Shown here: positions 17,678 through 25,920 of the stretch, one piece after another
Numbering within the stretch: the first letter of the stretch is position 1
Layout of the letters: every line of letters begins with the position of its first letter
Source of the DNA: Panacibacter ginsenosidivorans
Lineage (GTDB): Bacteria > Bacteroidota > Bacteroidia > Chitinophagales > Chitinophagaceae
Direction: 5' to 3'
NCBI RefSeq assembly: GCF_007971225.1
Contig: NZ_CP042435.1
Location: 1,677,501 to 1,741,500 of the forward strand
Length of the DNA stretch: 64,000 nucleotides
Notes under the pieces: generated by a model
The model's input: the letters and a program-made list of their open reading frames with translations, nothing else
Databases searched by the model: none
Told to the model about the DNA's origin: nothing
Translations under genes and position numbers: made by a program

Positions 17678-18709
17678 TTAATTTGTAGTAGCTAATTGTT
17701 GCACAACCGGTGCAATCTGTTCTATAGTCAATGGCTTAACTATTCCTTTACCTATCTTTTCCAACAGTACATATTGAATATCTTTCTTTGTTGCTTTCTT
17801 ATCAGACTTCATCATCTCCAAAGCCTTATCTGCATTAAATCTAAAGAAAGCTGTTAAACCATATTTTATAATTAAGAAAGCGATCTTATCAGCATCTTTA
17901 AGCCCCAGCATATCCCTGCTGATATAAGCTGCAATCACCATTCCAATAGTTACTGCATGGCCATGTGGCAATTTATAGGTATTCTCAATTGCATGCCCAA
18001 GTGTGTGACCGAAGTTGAGCAGCTTTCTATCACCTTGTTCAAACTCATCCTGTTGCACGACTTTGCTTTTAAGTAAAGCATTGCGTTGAATCAGTTTATT
18101 CAACAATACTTTGTCTTTCTGAAAATCAGTAAGCTTGTGTTGCTCGAGCAATTTAAACATAGCCGCATCTTTAATGCAGGCGTGTTTAATGATCTCTGCA
18201 AAACCATTTACCCATTCTTCTTTCGGCAATGATTTAAGTAATGAATAATCGTATAATAAAAATGAAGGCTGACGAATTAAGCCCACCATGTTTTTATAAA
18301 CGCCAACGTCCACACCATTCTTACCACCAATAGATGCATCTACCATTGCGAGAATTGAAGTTGGAACAAAACCAAACTGCACTCCACGCATATAAATCCC
18401 TGCAACATAACCAGCCATATCTGTAATAATACCACCGCCAACACCCACAATACAAGACTTTCGGTTTGCACCAGCCTGCACTAACTGACCAATAATATTA
18501 TCAACCGAATGTTGTGTTTTATGTTCTTCACCGGGCTTGACTACAATCGTGCTCCAGCCTCTAAATTTCCTTTGATTTTTGCTGAAAATATTTTCATCGG
18601 TTATGATGAAGGTATTGTCCCTTGATACCAGCTTTTCCAGGTGATCAAAAGAAGCGTCAAAGTAAAACGAAGTAGTTGCTGTTGAGAAAGCAATGTTTTT
18701 TTTTGTCAT
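17678..18709 (-). CDS. aroB: 3-dehydroquinate synthase
   Basis: AroB cyclises DAHP to 3-dehydroquinate using NAD and a divalent metal. The 343-residue protein has VGGGIITDMAGYVAG, the FVPTSILAMVDASIGGKNGVD loop and the metal-binding FGHTLGHAIE motif. I use the ATG at 18709; the longer frame begins in a short CGCAAAGG tandem repeat. It leads the aroB-aroA-aroC unit and is separated from the DAHP synthase gene by 170 bases holding a repeat element. Confidence 0.95.
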   Translation of the reverse strand: MTKKNIAFSTATTSFYFDASFDHLEKLVSRDNTFIITDENIFSKNQRKFRGWSTIVVKPGEEHKTQHSVDNIIGQLVQAGANRKSCIVGVGGGIITDMAGYVAGIYMRGVQFGFVPTSILAMVDASIGGKNGVDVGVYKNMVGLIRQPSFLLYDYSLLKSLPKEEWVNGFAEIIKHACIKDAAMFKLLEQHKLTDFQKDKVLLNKLIQRNALLKSKVVQQDEFEQGDRKLLNFGHTLGHAIENTYKLPHGHAVTIGMVIAAYISRDMLGLKDADKIAFLIIKYGLTAFFRFNADKALEMMKSDKKATKKDIQYVLLEKIGKGIVKPLTIEQIAPVVQQLATTN

Positions 18710-18712
18710 TTC

Positions 18713-18738
18713 ACGCAAAGGCGCAAAGGCGCAAAGTG
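18713..18738. repeat. Short tandem repeat of GCAAAGGC
   Basis: Three copies of the unit GCAAAGGC/GCAAAGT directly upstream of the aroB ATG. Words of this type are scattered in many genomes and may be a small palindrome-free intergenic repeat. Confidence 0.6.
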
Positions 18739-18773
18739 ATGTAAGTTTTTGTTTGCTGACTAACGATCAGAAC

Positions 18774-18834
18774 GTACAAGTGTGCGACGCAACGATGCTT
18801 AATGTTTATTCAAATGCCCGGCTCATAAAAATAT
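18774..18834. repeat. Repeat family arm, reverse (full module A)
   Basis: GTACAAGTGTGCGACGCAAC, GATGCTTAATG and the end GCCCGGCTCATAAAA make this one of the best-preserved module-A copies. It separates the DAHP synthase gene from aroB. Confidence 0.88.
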
Positions 18835-18881
18835 TCTACGCGCCGGGCATTTGCACATTTTCACATCAGCACGTTCTCACA

Positions 18882-19973
18882 TTAACTATTCAATATCTTA
18901 TTCTGATGATTGATACTTTCCATGTGAACTGCATCAAAATATTTTGTGATGAATTCACGGCTTAAACCAATCTTATCTCCACGATCAAATGCACGTTGCA
19001 AAATTTCGTTCCAACGATTTGTTTGAAGGATGGTGATGTTGTTATCTTTTTTATACTGACCAATTTTTTCTGCGGTCTTCATACGCTCACCGAGGATCTG
19101 CATCAACTCATCATCAAGGTGATTGATTTGCTGACGCAATTTTTCCAATGCAGCATGATATTCTTCATTTGCCACATCTTCTTTACGCCACTTAATGCTG
19201 TCAAGCATTTCAGCGAGACGCTCAGGTGTTACCTGTTGCTTTGCATCGCTCCATGCTTTATCTGGATCGATGTGCGATTCAATGATCAAACCATCAAAGT
19301 CAAGGTCAATTGCTTTCTGTGCAACTTCCTGGAGAATATCTCTGCGACCACAAATATGTGAAGGATCATTGATCATCATCATATCAGGATTGCGGCGTTT
19401 CATTTCAATCGCCAAATGCCACATTGGTGCATTGCGATATTCTGTATTGCCATAAGAAGAGAAACCGCGATGTATCAAACCAATTTGTTTAATGCCTGCT
19501 TTTGCCACACGCTCCACCGCGCCGATCCATAATTCAAGATCAGGGTTGATCGGGTTCTTGATCAACACCGGAACATCCACACCACGCAGTGCATCTGCAA
19601 TTTCCTGCACGCTGAAAGGGTTTACTGTTGTACGTGCACCGATCCACAATACATCTACATCAAAGTGCAACGCATCCTGCACCTGCTTTGCTGTAGCTAC
19701 TTCAACTGCTACCGGCATACCCGTGATTTTACGAGCCTGCTGCATCCACGGTAAACCTTTGGTACCAATACCTTCAAAGCTTCCGGGGCGTGTACGTGGC
19801 TTCCAGATACCGGCACGCATAATATCTACTTTACCGGTCTTATGTAAACGTACAGCAGTTTCCAAAACCTGCTCTTCGGTCTCTGCACTACACGGACCGG
19901 AAATGATCAATGGACGTTTGTTCCATTTCTCCTGCACCAATTCTTTCATGGTTGTTGCATTCGTTGCTTGCAT
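18882..19973 (-). CDS. Bifunctional DAHP synthase / chorismate mutase
   Basis: A 363-residue fusion that catalyses the first shikimate step (PEP plus erythrose-4-phosphate) and the branch-point rearrangement of chorismate to prephenate. Residues about 15-265 are a DAHP synthase of the KDPG-aldolase-like type (ISGPCSAETEEQV; GIWKPRTRPGSFEG; LIHRGFSSYG; NDPSHICGRRD). Residues about 270-355 are an AroQ-type helical chorismate mutase (LRQQINHLDDELMQILGERMKTAEKIGQYKK). The order catalytic domain then mutase is typical for Bacteroidota, where the mutase part often confers feedback control. Confidence 0.94.
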   Translation of the reverse strand: MQATNATTMKELVQEKWNKRPLIISGPCSAETEEQVLETAVRLHKTGKVDIMRAGIWKPRTRPGSFEGIGTKGLPWMQQARKITGMPVAVEVATAKQVQDALHFDVDVLWIGARTTVNPFSVQEIADALRGVDVPVLIKNPINPDLELWIGAVERVAKAGIKQIGLIHRGFSSYGNTEYRNAPMWHLAIEMKRRNPDMMMINDPSHICGRRDILQEVAQKAIDLDFDGLIIESHIDPDKAWSDAKQQVTPERLAEMLDSIKWRKEDVANEEYHAALEKLRQQINHLDDELMQILGERMKTAEKIGQYKKDNNITILQTNRWNEILQRAFDRGDKIGLSREFITKYFDAVHMESINHQNKILNS

Positions 19974-20035
19974 ATCAAGGGACTTTATGTTGTTGTTATA
20001 TATAAATTTTTATATGGCAATCTGTATCGCTATGT

Positions 20036-20073
20036 TCATCGTCTGTTGTGTCACTCACTTGTGCGTTCGGAAG
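20036..20073. repeat. Repeat family arm, forward (module B)
   Basis: GTTGTGTCACTCACTTGTGC followed by GTTCGGAA, at the 3' side of the M23-like gene. The opposite arm is at 20566, so the two arms enclose that gene. Confidence 0.85.
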
Positions 20074-20074
20074 T

Positions 20075-20545
20075 TTATTCGTCTTTTATTAACTGCCAGA
20101 TTTCCTCTTCGTTAAACCATCTTCCTGTGTTATAAGCAATCACAAATAGTAATCTGAATTTTTCATCTTCTTTCTTTGCTAATCCTATTAAAGAACCTTT
20201 CTTTATAGGATCACCTTTTTTTAAATCGGAGATATTCAAATCATGGTAACTATAATAAATACTATCACTCTCCACTGTCACAACTGAAACGTGATTTTCT
20301 TCTAATTCAAGAATCGCATTAATTTTTCCATCATGAATTGAAAATACACTATCACTTTTTGATATAAAATACAAACCCGGAAAATAATCTACAATTGCAC
20401 CATCTGGATGTTTAGTCTTGAAGGCTTTCGCATTTTTCATTGGCAATTCTTTTACTTTTCCAAGTGTTATCATATCAGAATCATTCTGACAAAAAGAACC
20501 AATCGAAATCATCAAAGAACTAATAAAAAGAACAAGACTTTTCAT
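20075..20545 (-). CDS. Secreted protein with degenerate M23/LytM-like domain
   Basis: A 156-residue protein with a signal peptide ending near FCQ. The order of strands resembles the beta core of M23 peptidases: HDGKINAILELEENHVSVVTVES, then YYSYHDLNISDLKKGDPIKKGSLIGLAKK, which mimics the family pattern Y-x-HL-x-V-xx-GxxVxxGxxIG. The catalytic zinc ligands (HxxxD and HxH) are not evident, so it is likely a non-catalytic binding domain, as in NlpD or EnvC-type activators. The family assignment is by pattern only. Confidence 0.6.
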   Translation of the reverse strand: MKSLVLFISSLMISIGSFCQNDSDMITLGKVKELPMKNAKAFKTKHPDGAIVDYFPGLYFISKSDSVFSIHDGKINAILELEENHVSVVTVESDSIYYSYHDLNISDLKKGDPIKKGSLIGLAKKEDEKFRLLFVIAYNTGRWFNEEEIWQLIKDE

Positions 20546-20565
20546 ATGTCGAGTTTAGCATTTCA

Positions 20566-20625
20566 GTACAAGTGTGCGACGCAACAATGCTTAATACTTA
20601 TTCATAAGCCCGGCTCAAAAAATTT
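20566..20625. repeat. Repeat family arm, reverse (full module A)
   Basis: GTACAAGTGTGCGACGCAAC, AATGCTTAATACTTATTC and GCCCGGCTCAAAAAA, between the M23-like gene and the helicase. Confidence 0.88.
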
Positions 20626-20629
20626 CTTA

Positions 20630-20651
20630 CACCCCTTTAGGGGATGGGGGC
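20630..20651. repeat. Short GC-rich repeat, copy 1
   Basis: On the minus strand GCCCCCATCCCCTAAAGGGG. A near copy with one extra C occurs at 49968. It overlaps the end of the repeat element and abuts the helicase stop. Confidence 0.6.
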
Positions 20652-20654
20652 TTA

Positions 20655-22373
20655 TTACCGGCTGTTCGCATCATTCATTCTTATCCTTCTGCCTTTATAA
20701 TTCTTACCATCAATTGCGCGGATCATTTGTTTGGCAGCACCACTTTCTATTTCTATCCAGCTATTCATTTCTTTCATATCAATTCTGCCGAGTACTTCCT
20801 TGGTAAGCTCACTCATATCAAGAATGAATTGTAAAAAACTTGCTTTATAAAAACCATCTTTTGTACCAAGGTTCACAAAGAGTCTTGTTGTATTGCCATT
20901 ACTGTTGCTGTTAAACTCTCTTCTTTCACCACGACCTGCACCACGATCAGCCCTGTTAAAACGATCATCACCGCCGCGCCTGTTACCTCTGTCATCCCGA
21001 TTGAACCCATCACGTGATATTCTTTCTCTCGGATCTCTGCGTTGTTCTCTTATATTCAGGTCTTCTGCATTCTCATAATATTTCAGGAACCTGTCAAACT
21101 CAGTAGCAGCCACTCTTTGCAACACCTCTTCTTTACTTACGTCAGCAAACTTTTCTGTAAGCATAGGTAAATATGTTTCATAATCGCCGTGACTGATATC
21201 TGTCTGTAATAATTTATCCATGAAAGAAAAGAACTGTTTGCGACAAACATCTTTACCCGTTGGTACTTCCAGTTTATGAAATGGTGATTGAACCATGCGT
21301 TCTATTTGTTTCAATCTTCCTATCTCACGACTGTGTACAATGCTCATACAAATACCTACATTGCCTGCACGGCCTGTTCTGCCACTGCGATGTGTATACA
21401 CTTCCATGTCATCAGGCAGCTCGTAATTAATTACGTGTGTTATACCCACCACATCAATACCACGTGCAGCCACATCTGTTGCAATCAGCAACTGTAAAGT
21501 CTTATCACGAAACTGTCCCATCACTGCGTCACGCTGTTGCTGTGTAAGATCTCCATGCAGCGCATCAATATCATAACCTTCACGGGTAAGCTTTTCTGCA
21601 ATATTCTGCGCATCAACTTTGGTGCGTGTAAAGATGATACCATAGATACCCGGGTTCACATCTATCAAACGCTTCAATGCTTCATAACGATGATGAGCTG
21701 CTACAACGTAATATTGGTGATCAATATTTTTGTTCGCCGTATTTGCTTTACCAACTGTTACTTCCACAGGATCTTTCATATACTTCTTGCTAACCCTGCG
21801 AATTTCCGGTGGCATTGTCGCACTGAATAGCCATGTGCTTTCACGTTGTGGTGTATTCTTAAGAATGAGTTCTATATCATCCTGGAAACCCATGTTCAGC
21901 ATTTCATCAGCTTCATCCAGCACCACATATTTTATCTGCTCAAGATTAATAGCTTTGCGTTCGATAAGATCAATCAATCTTCCGGGTGTTGCCACAACGA
22001 TCTGTATACCGCGCTTCAGGTCTCTTATCTGCTGACCAATAGAGGTACCGCCGTACACGGCTATTACATTTATAGCACGTATATGCTTTTTAAAGAGCTC
22101 AATTTCACTTACGATCTGCATACACAGTTCACGTGTGGGGCAAACCACCAATGCCTGCGGATATTTATCGTTTTCATTTATTACCTGTAGCAACGGCAAG
22201 CCAAATGCCGCTGTTTTTCCCGTACCTGTTTGTGCCAGCCCTATAAAATCTTTTGTGCCGCTTAGTAAAACAGGTATCGCTTTCTCCTGGATTGTAGTAG
22301 GATTAACGAAGCCTAATTCACTGGTAGCCTTTACCAATCGCTCCTCTAACCCCAATTCTTCAAATGTTATCAT
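20655..22373 (-). CDS. DEAD-box RNA helicase with DbpA-type C-terminal domain
   Basis: A 572-residue ATP-dependent RNA helicase of the CsdA/DeaD group, likely involved in ribosome assembly or RNA decay in the cytoplasm. Motifs in order: Q motif, AQTGTGKTAAFGLP (Walker A), VLDEADEMLNMGF (DEAD), FSATMP (motif III), and HRSGRTGRAG (motif VI). A charged linker rich in Arg, Gly and Asp (about 430-490) leads to a DbpA-like RNA-binding domain. It sits between tyrA and the DAHP synthase gene with repeat arms on both sides, so it interrupts the aromatic cluster. Confidence 0.93.
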   Translation of the reverse strand: MITFEELGLEERLVKATSELGFVNPTTIQEKAIPVLLSGTKDFIGLAQTGTGKTAAFGLPLLQVINENDKYPQALVVCPTRELCMQIVSEIELFKKHIRAINVIAVYGGTSIGQQIRDLKRGIQIVVATPGRLIDLIERKAINLEQIKYVVLDEADEMLNMGFQDDIELILKNTPQRESTWLFSATMPPEIRRVSKKYMKDPVEVTVGKANTANKNIDHQYYVVAAHHRYEALKRLIDVNPGIYGIIFTRTKVDAQNIAEKLTREGYDIDALHGDLTQQQRDAVMGQFRDKTLQLLIATDVAARGIDVVGITHVINYELPDDMEVYTHRSGRTGRAGNVGICMSIVHSREIGRLKQIERMVQSPFHKLEVPTGKDVCRKQFFSFMDKLLQTDISHGDYETYLPMLTEKFADVSKEEVLQRVAATEFDRFLKYYENAEDLNIREQRRDPRERISRDGFNRDDRGNRRGGDDRFNRADRGAGRGERREFNSNSNGNTTRLFVNLGTKDGFYKASFLQFILDMSELTKEVLGRIDMKEMNSWIEIESGAAKQMIRAIDGKNYKGRRIRMNDANSR

Positions 22374-22707
22374 TACGTTTCAAAATTTGCCGCAAAGGTA
22401 ACCAATGATAGCCACGATTTGGCTTTGATTTCACTGATTATGCCTATTTAATCGTTATTTGATGCGGCTTTTATGTTTATTTTTTGTTATCAACTGTTAG
22501 TTCTTTGGGCATCGCCTGTTGTGTCACTCACTTGTGCGTTCGGAACTTTGAGGGGCAAGCTGCGAGCCTTGAGCTAAGAGCTTCGAGCAAAACATAAGCG
22601 CTCAAAGCTCGCAGCTATCAGCTCATAGCTATTTTAAAGTACAAGTGTGCGACGCAACAAAAATTTAATGCTTATTCAAATGCCTGGTTCATAAAAATCA
22701 TTTCACA
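22374..22707. other. Intergenic region filled largely by a repeat element
   Basis: About 330 bases between tyrA and the helicase. The long-loop repeat element covers 22508-22698; the rest holds no recognisable gene. Confidence 0.6.
22508..22698. repeat. Intergenic inverted-repeat element, long-loop copy
   Basis: Forward module B at 22509-22545 (GCATCGCCTGTTGTGTCACT...), a loop of about 95 bases with AGCTCGCAGCTATCAGCTCA, then reverse module A from 22639. It is the clearest complete long-loop copy and lies between tyrA and the helicase. Confidence 0.9.
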
Positions 22708-23556
22708 TTACTTAATGATTCTTTGAATCTTATTTGCATTCTCCATTAATTCGTATAAATATTCCATGTTCTCTTTTTCCAAACATGCTTTGAATTTGCG
22801 CAACTGCGTAATGTGTTCATTCAAAACGTCCAATACATTTTCGCGGTTTTGCATAAAGATGGGCGCCCACATTGCCGGACTACTTTTTGCCAAACGCACC
22901 GTGCTCTCAAAACCACCACCGGCAAGTTCGAAGATGGCATCTTCTTCTTTCTCTTTTTCCAATACTGTATTCGCCAAAGCGAATGAAGTGATGTGTGCAA
23001 TATGACTTACATAAGCAGCATGCACATCATGCGGTTCTGCATCCATGTAAACGATATGCATACCAAGATCTTTGTAAATATTTTCAACGATCTCAACTGC
23101 TTTGGGATCGCTTTTTTCTTTCTCGCATATAACACATGCACGTCCTGCGAAGCCATCTTTCACAGCAGCTTCCGGTCCGCTGTATTCCGTACCCCACATA
23201 GGATGCGTGGCAACAAAGCGACTGCGCATGGGGTAGTTTGCAAGGGCTTTGCATAAAACTAATTTTGTTGAGCCTGCATCAACAACAATCTGTTTATCCG
23301 TAACTATTTTCATGATCTGTTGCATAACAGGAATCGTTACATCAACAGGAATAGCTACATAAATAAGGTCACTTTTTTTTACTGCTTCTTCAAGCGGCAA
23401 TGCTTCATCTATAATGCCTAACTCGATTGCTTTTTGTTCACTTTCTTTTGTTCTGCTTACGCCGATAACATGTTTGGTGTAACCTTTTTCTTTTAACGCC
23501 AGTGCGAATGAACCACTGATCAAACCAACACCAACTATCGTAACACTGTTAAACAT
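22708..23556 (-). CDS. tyrA: Prephenate dehydrogenase
   Basis: TyrA oxidatively decarboxylates prephenate to 4-hydroxyphenylpyruvate, the precursor of tyrosine. The 282-residue protein opens with the NAD-binding motif GVGLISGSFALALKEKG, and has VDAGSTK and the FVATHPMWGTEYSGP segment with the conserved His. No ACT domain is present. It starts 25 bases after the aminotransferase stop, so it belongs to the pheA transcription unit, which is controlled by the attenuator upstream of pheA. Confidence 0.94.
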   Translation of the reverse strand: MFNSVTIVGVGLISGSFALALKEKGYTKHVIGVSRTKESEQKAIELGIIDEALPLEEAVKKSDLIYVAIPVDVTIPVMQQIMKIVTDKQIVVDAGSTKLVLCKALANYPMRSRFVATHPMWGTEYSGPEAAVKDGFAGRACVICEKEKSDPKAVEIVENIYKDLGMHIVYMDAEPHDVHAAYVSHIAHITSFALANTVLEKEKEEDAIFELAGGGFESTVRLAKSSPAMWAPIFMQNRENVLDVLNEHITQLRKFKACLEKENMEYLYELMENANKIQRIIK

Positions 23557-23581
23557 CTCAACAAATCTTTATAATTCTTAG

Positions 23582-24736
23582 TTATTTATTTTTTACTCTT
23601 TTAATTGCTTCTTCAAATTTTTCTATGCTGCCGCATAAACTGATGCGTATGTATTTTTCACCGGCGCTTCCAAATATTCCACCGGGTGTTATGAACACAT
23701 TGCTGTTGTACAAAACATCATCGCTTAATGCATAACCATCTTTGTAAATATCCGGTATTCTTGCCCACATAAACAGTCCTACCTGGTCTTTTGAATAGAT
23801 ACAGTTTAGAGCATCAAGTAATTCATAAACTTTTGCTCTGCGTTCTCTGTACACTTTATTTACACTATCGTACCAATCTTTGCCAAGGCTCAAAGCTTTT
23901 GCAGCAGCGAGTTGTACAGGCAAGAACATTCCGCTATCCATATTGCTTTTAAAACGCAATACTTCATCAATTCTTTCTTTTGCTGCGCAAAGAACACCCA
24001 CACGCCAGCCCGCCATGTTTTGCGATTTGCTTAATGAGTTTAATTCAAGCACCACATCTTTTGCACCATCAAGACTTAATAAACTCATTGGGTTATCATT
24101 CAAAATAAAACTGTACGGGTTGTCGTGACAAATCAATATGCTATGCTTTTTTGCAAAAGCAATCAGTTGTTGATACATTTCAACAGAAGCCAATTGACCG
24201 GTTGGCATGTGTGGGTAGTTAACCCACATCAATTTTACTTTTGAAAGATCTTTTTGTTCTAATGCGGCAAAATCTGGGTAATAATTATTTTCTTCTTTAA
24301 GATCATAATCAACACAAACACCACCAGCGAGTTTTACCGCACTTCTATATGTTGGATAACCCGGATTTGGTAAAAGCACTTCGTCTCCTTCATTTAAATA
24401 AGTCATGCAGATATGCATGATGCCTTCTTTGCTGCCGATCAATGGTAATATTTCTGTATCTGGATTCAATGTAACATGATACCATGTTTGATACCAATCA
24501 GCAAAAGCCTTTCTTAAGACTGGCGAGCCTTTGTAATTCTGATACGCATGCACATTTGGTTTTACACTTTCTTCGTTCAATACCTTGATAACATCAGGAT
24601 GCGGCGGCAGGTCAGGGCTTCCTATGCCAAGGTTTATAATATTCTTGCCTTGTTTGTTCAGTTCATCTATTTCCCTTAATTTCTGTGAGAAATAATATTC
24701 ACCTATGCCTTCCAGTCTTTTTGCTGTTGCTATCAT
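23582..24736 (-). CDS. Class I/II aminotransferase, probably for aromatic amino acids
   Basis: A 384-residue PLP enzyme. The PLP lysine is in LNSLSKSQNMAGWRVG, and the NYPHMPTGQLAS and GIGSPDLPPHPD segments are typical of the aspartate aminotransferase fold, close to the LL-diaminopimelate aminotransferase-like group. Its place between pheA and tyrA (12 and 25 base gaps) argues that it transaminates phenylpyruvate and 4-hydroxyphenylpyruvate, the last step of Phe and Tyr synthesis. Another substrate remains possible. Confidence 0.88.
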   Translation of the reverse strand: MIATAKRLEGIGEYYFSQKLREIDELNKQGKNIINLGIGSPDLPPHPDVIKVLNEESVKPNVHAYQNYKGSPVLRKAFADWYQTWYHVTLNPDTEILPLIGSKEGIMHICMTYLNEGDEVLLPNPGYPTYRSAVKLAGGVCVDYDLKEENNYYPDFAALEQKDLSKVKLMWVNYPHMPTGQLASVEMYQQLIAFAKKHSILICHDNPYSFILNDNPMSLLSLDGAKDVVLELNSLSKSQNMAGWRVGVLCAAKERIDEVLRFKSNMDSGMFLPVQLAAAKALSLGKDWYDSVNKVYRERRAKVYELLDALNCIYSKDQVGLFMWARIPDIYKDGYALSDDVLYNSNVFITPGGIFGSAGEKYIRISLCGSIEKFEEAIKRVKNK

Positions 24737-24748
24737 AAAATATAATCG

Positions 24749-25636
24749 TTAGAATATTATTGTTTCACCTTTCTTATAAATGCCATATACGGTAACATCC
24801 CCGGTTAATGGCCGAATGTCATTTATTACTTTATTGAACTGGTCAAGCGTATCAAACTCCATGTCTACACCAAACATATAATGCCAGTTAGTTTCAGGAA
24901 TTGGAAAGCTTTGCAGTTTGGAAAGATCAATGCCACCGTCTGCTATTTTACCAAGCACTTTTGCAAGACTACCTCTTGAGTTATCTGTAAAAAATGTTAC
25001 AGTTGCTTTATTCGCACCCTCAACCGGAACTTCAGGAACATCCGGTTGCAATACCAGAAACCTTGTATAATTATGTTTTACTGTATGTATATCAGGAGCT
25101 ATAACGTTAAGATGATAAAGATCGGCAGCAAGAGTACTTGCAATAGCTGCAATATGTTTGCTTTTATGCTGATGAACCTGTTTTGCGCTTAAGGCTGTAT
25201 CTTCTGATTCTACAAGTTTCCAATTATATTTATCAAGGAACCTGAGACATTGTTGTATGGCCATTGGATGAGAATGAACTTCACGAATATCATTCAAACT
25301 AACACCAGGATTCACCAATAAGTTTTGTCGAATCTGCAGGTAAACTTCTCCAATAATATACAACCCGCTTTTACGCAAAAGATTATAGTTACCAAGAATA
25401 CTGCCTGCAATGGAATTTTCAATAGCCATGATACCTCCAGAGCTCAATGCCTTATCCGATGCTATTTTCAAAACCTCGCTAAAAGTTGGGCAACATATTA
25501 CTTCAACATCATCTCCAAAAAATCTACGTGCTGCCTCCTGGTGAAAGCTGCCTTCAAAACCCTGGATAGAAATTTTACTTTTGGCTTTTGCAATTGCAGT
25601 GCCGTTTAAATGTTTTTTTTCATGTTCTGTTTCCAT
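24749..25636 (-). CDS. pheA: Prephenate dehydratase
   Basis: PheA turns prephenate into phenylpyruvate. The 295-residue monofunctional protein has ISIQGFEGSFHQEAA, the ENSIAGSILGNY motif, and the catalytic Thr in HNYTRFLVLQ. A C-terminal ACT domain (KATVTFFTDNSRGSLAKVLGKIA...; FPIPETNWHYMFGVDMEF) probably binds phenylalanine for feedback. It is the first structural gene after the leader peptide and attenuator at 25668-25845. Confidence 0.95.
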   Translation of the reverse strand: METEHEKKHLNGTAIAKAKSKISIQGFEGSFHQEAARRFFGDDVEVICCPTFSEVLKIASDKALSSGGIMAIENSIAGSILGNYNLLRKSGLYIIGEVYLQIRQNLLVNPGVSLNDIREVHSHPMAIQQCLRFLDKYNWKLVESEDTALSAKQVHQHKSKHIAAIASTLAADLYHLNVIAPDIHTVKHNYTRFLVLQPDVPEVPVEGANKATVTFFTDNSRGSLAKVLGKIADGGIDLSKLQSFPIPETNWHYMFGVDMEFDTLDQFNKVINDIRPLTGDVTVYGIYKKGETIIF

Positions 25637-25667
25637 ATAATATTTATCAGTAGCGTGCTTTTAGGTT

Positions 25668-25698
25668 AAAAAAAATCCCGGCCTTTTTGACCGGGATT
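25668..25698 (-). terminator. Attenuator terminator in the pheA leader
   Basis: On the minus strand AATCCCGG pairs with CCGGGATT over 8 bases and is followed by eight T residues. It lies between the leader peptide and pheA, 31 bases before the pheA ATG, so it can only serve to stop transcription before the operon. Its 5' arm also pairs with an upstream segment (25737-25749). Confidence 0.9.
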
Positions 25699-25749
25699 GT
25701 ATGCTGATTGTTTAATTCATGTTTAGTATCTGGCAAATACAACCCCGTC
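25689..25749 (-). promoter_or_regulatory. Antiterminator pairing of the pheA attenuator
   Basis: GACGGGGTTGTAT (25749-25737, codons 21-25 of the leader) pairs with ATACAATCCCGGTC (25702-25689) through ATACAA/TTGTAT, a G-T wobble, CCCG/CGGG and TC/GA with one bulged G. The second strand includes the 5' arm of the terminator, so the two structures exclude each other, as in classical ribosome-mediated attenuation. Confidence 0.85.
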
Positions 25750-25809
25750 TGCTTTGGTAAAGTAGAAATAAAAAAAATAAAAGAAGTTGTATTTACCCGC
25801 TGCTATCAT
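25723..25809 (-). CDS. Phe/Tyr-rich attenuator leader peptide
   Basis: A 28-codon frame from the ATG at 25809 to a TAA at 25725-25723. It contains seven Phe and five Tyr, including the run FFYFFYFYF at residues 9-17. A ribosome that stalls there for lack of charged tRNA would leave the antiterminator arm in codons 21-25 free; an unstalled ribosome would cover that arm and let the terminator form. Position, composition and the paired RNA structures agree with a leader peptide regulating the downstream pheA, aminotransferase and tyrA genes. The peptide itself probably has no other function. Confidence 0.88.
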   Translation of the reverse strand: MIAAGKYNFFYFFYFYFTKADGVVFARY

Positions 25810-25814
25810 TGGGT

Positions 25815-25845
25815 CAAATATATACAGATTGTTTTTGCGCACAAA
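25815..25845 (-). promoter_or_regulatory. Promoter of the phe/tyr operon
   Basis: On the minus strand TTTG (25845-25842), 19 bases, then TATATTTG (25822-25815): an exact fit to the Bacteroidota consensus TTG-N17-23-TAnnTTTG. Transcription should start close to 25811, only a few bases before the leader peptide ATG. Confidence 0.75.
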
Positions 25846-25920
25846 TTTTTTTCAATTATAATAAACGAGTGTTCGTTTAAAATATTATATAACTTGTTTA
25901 TCAGCTTTTTGTATATAGCT

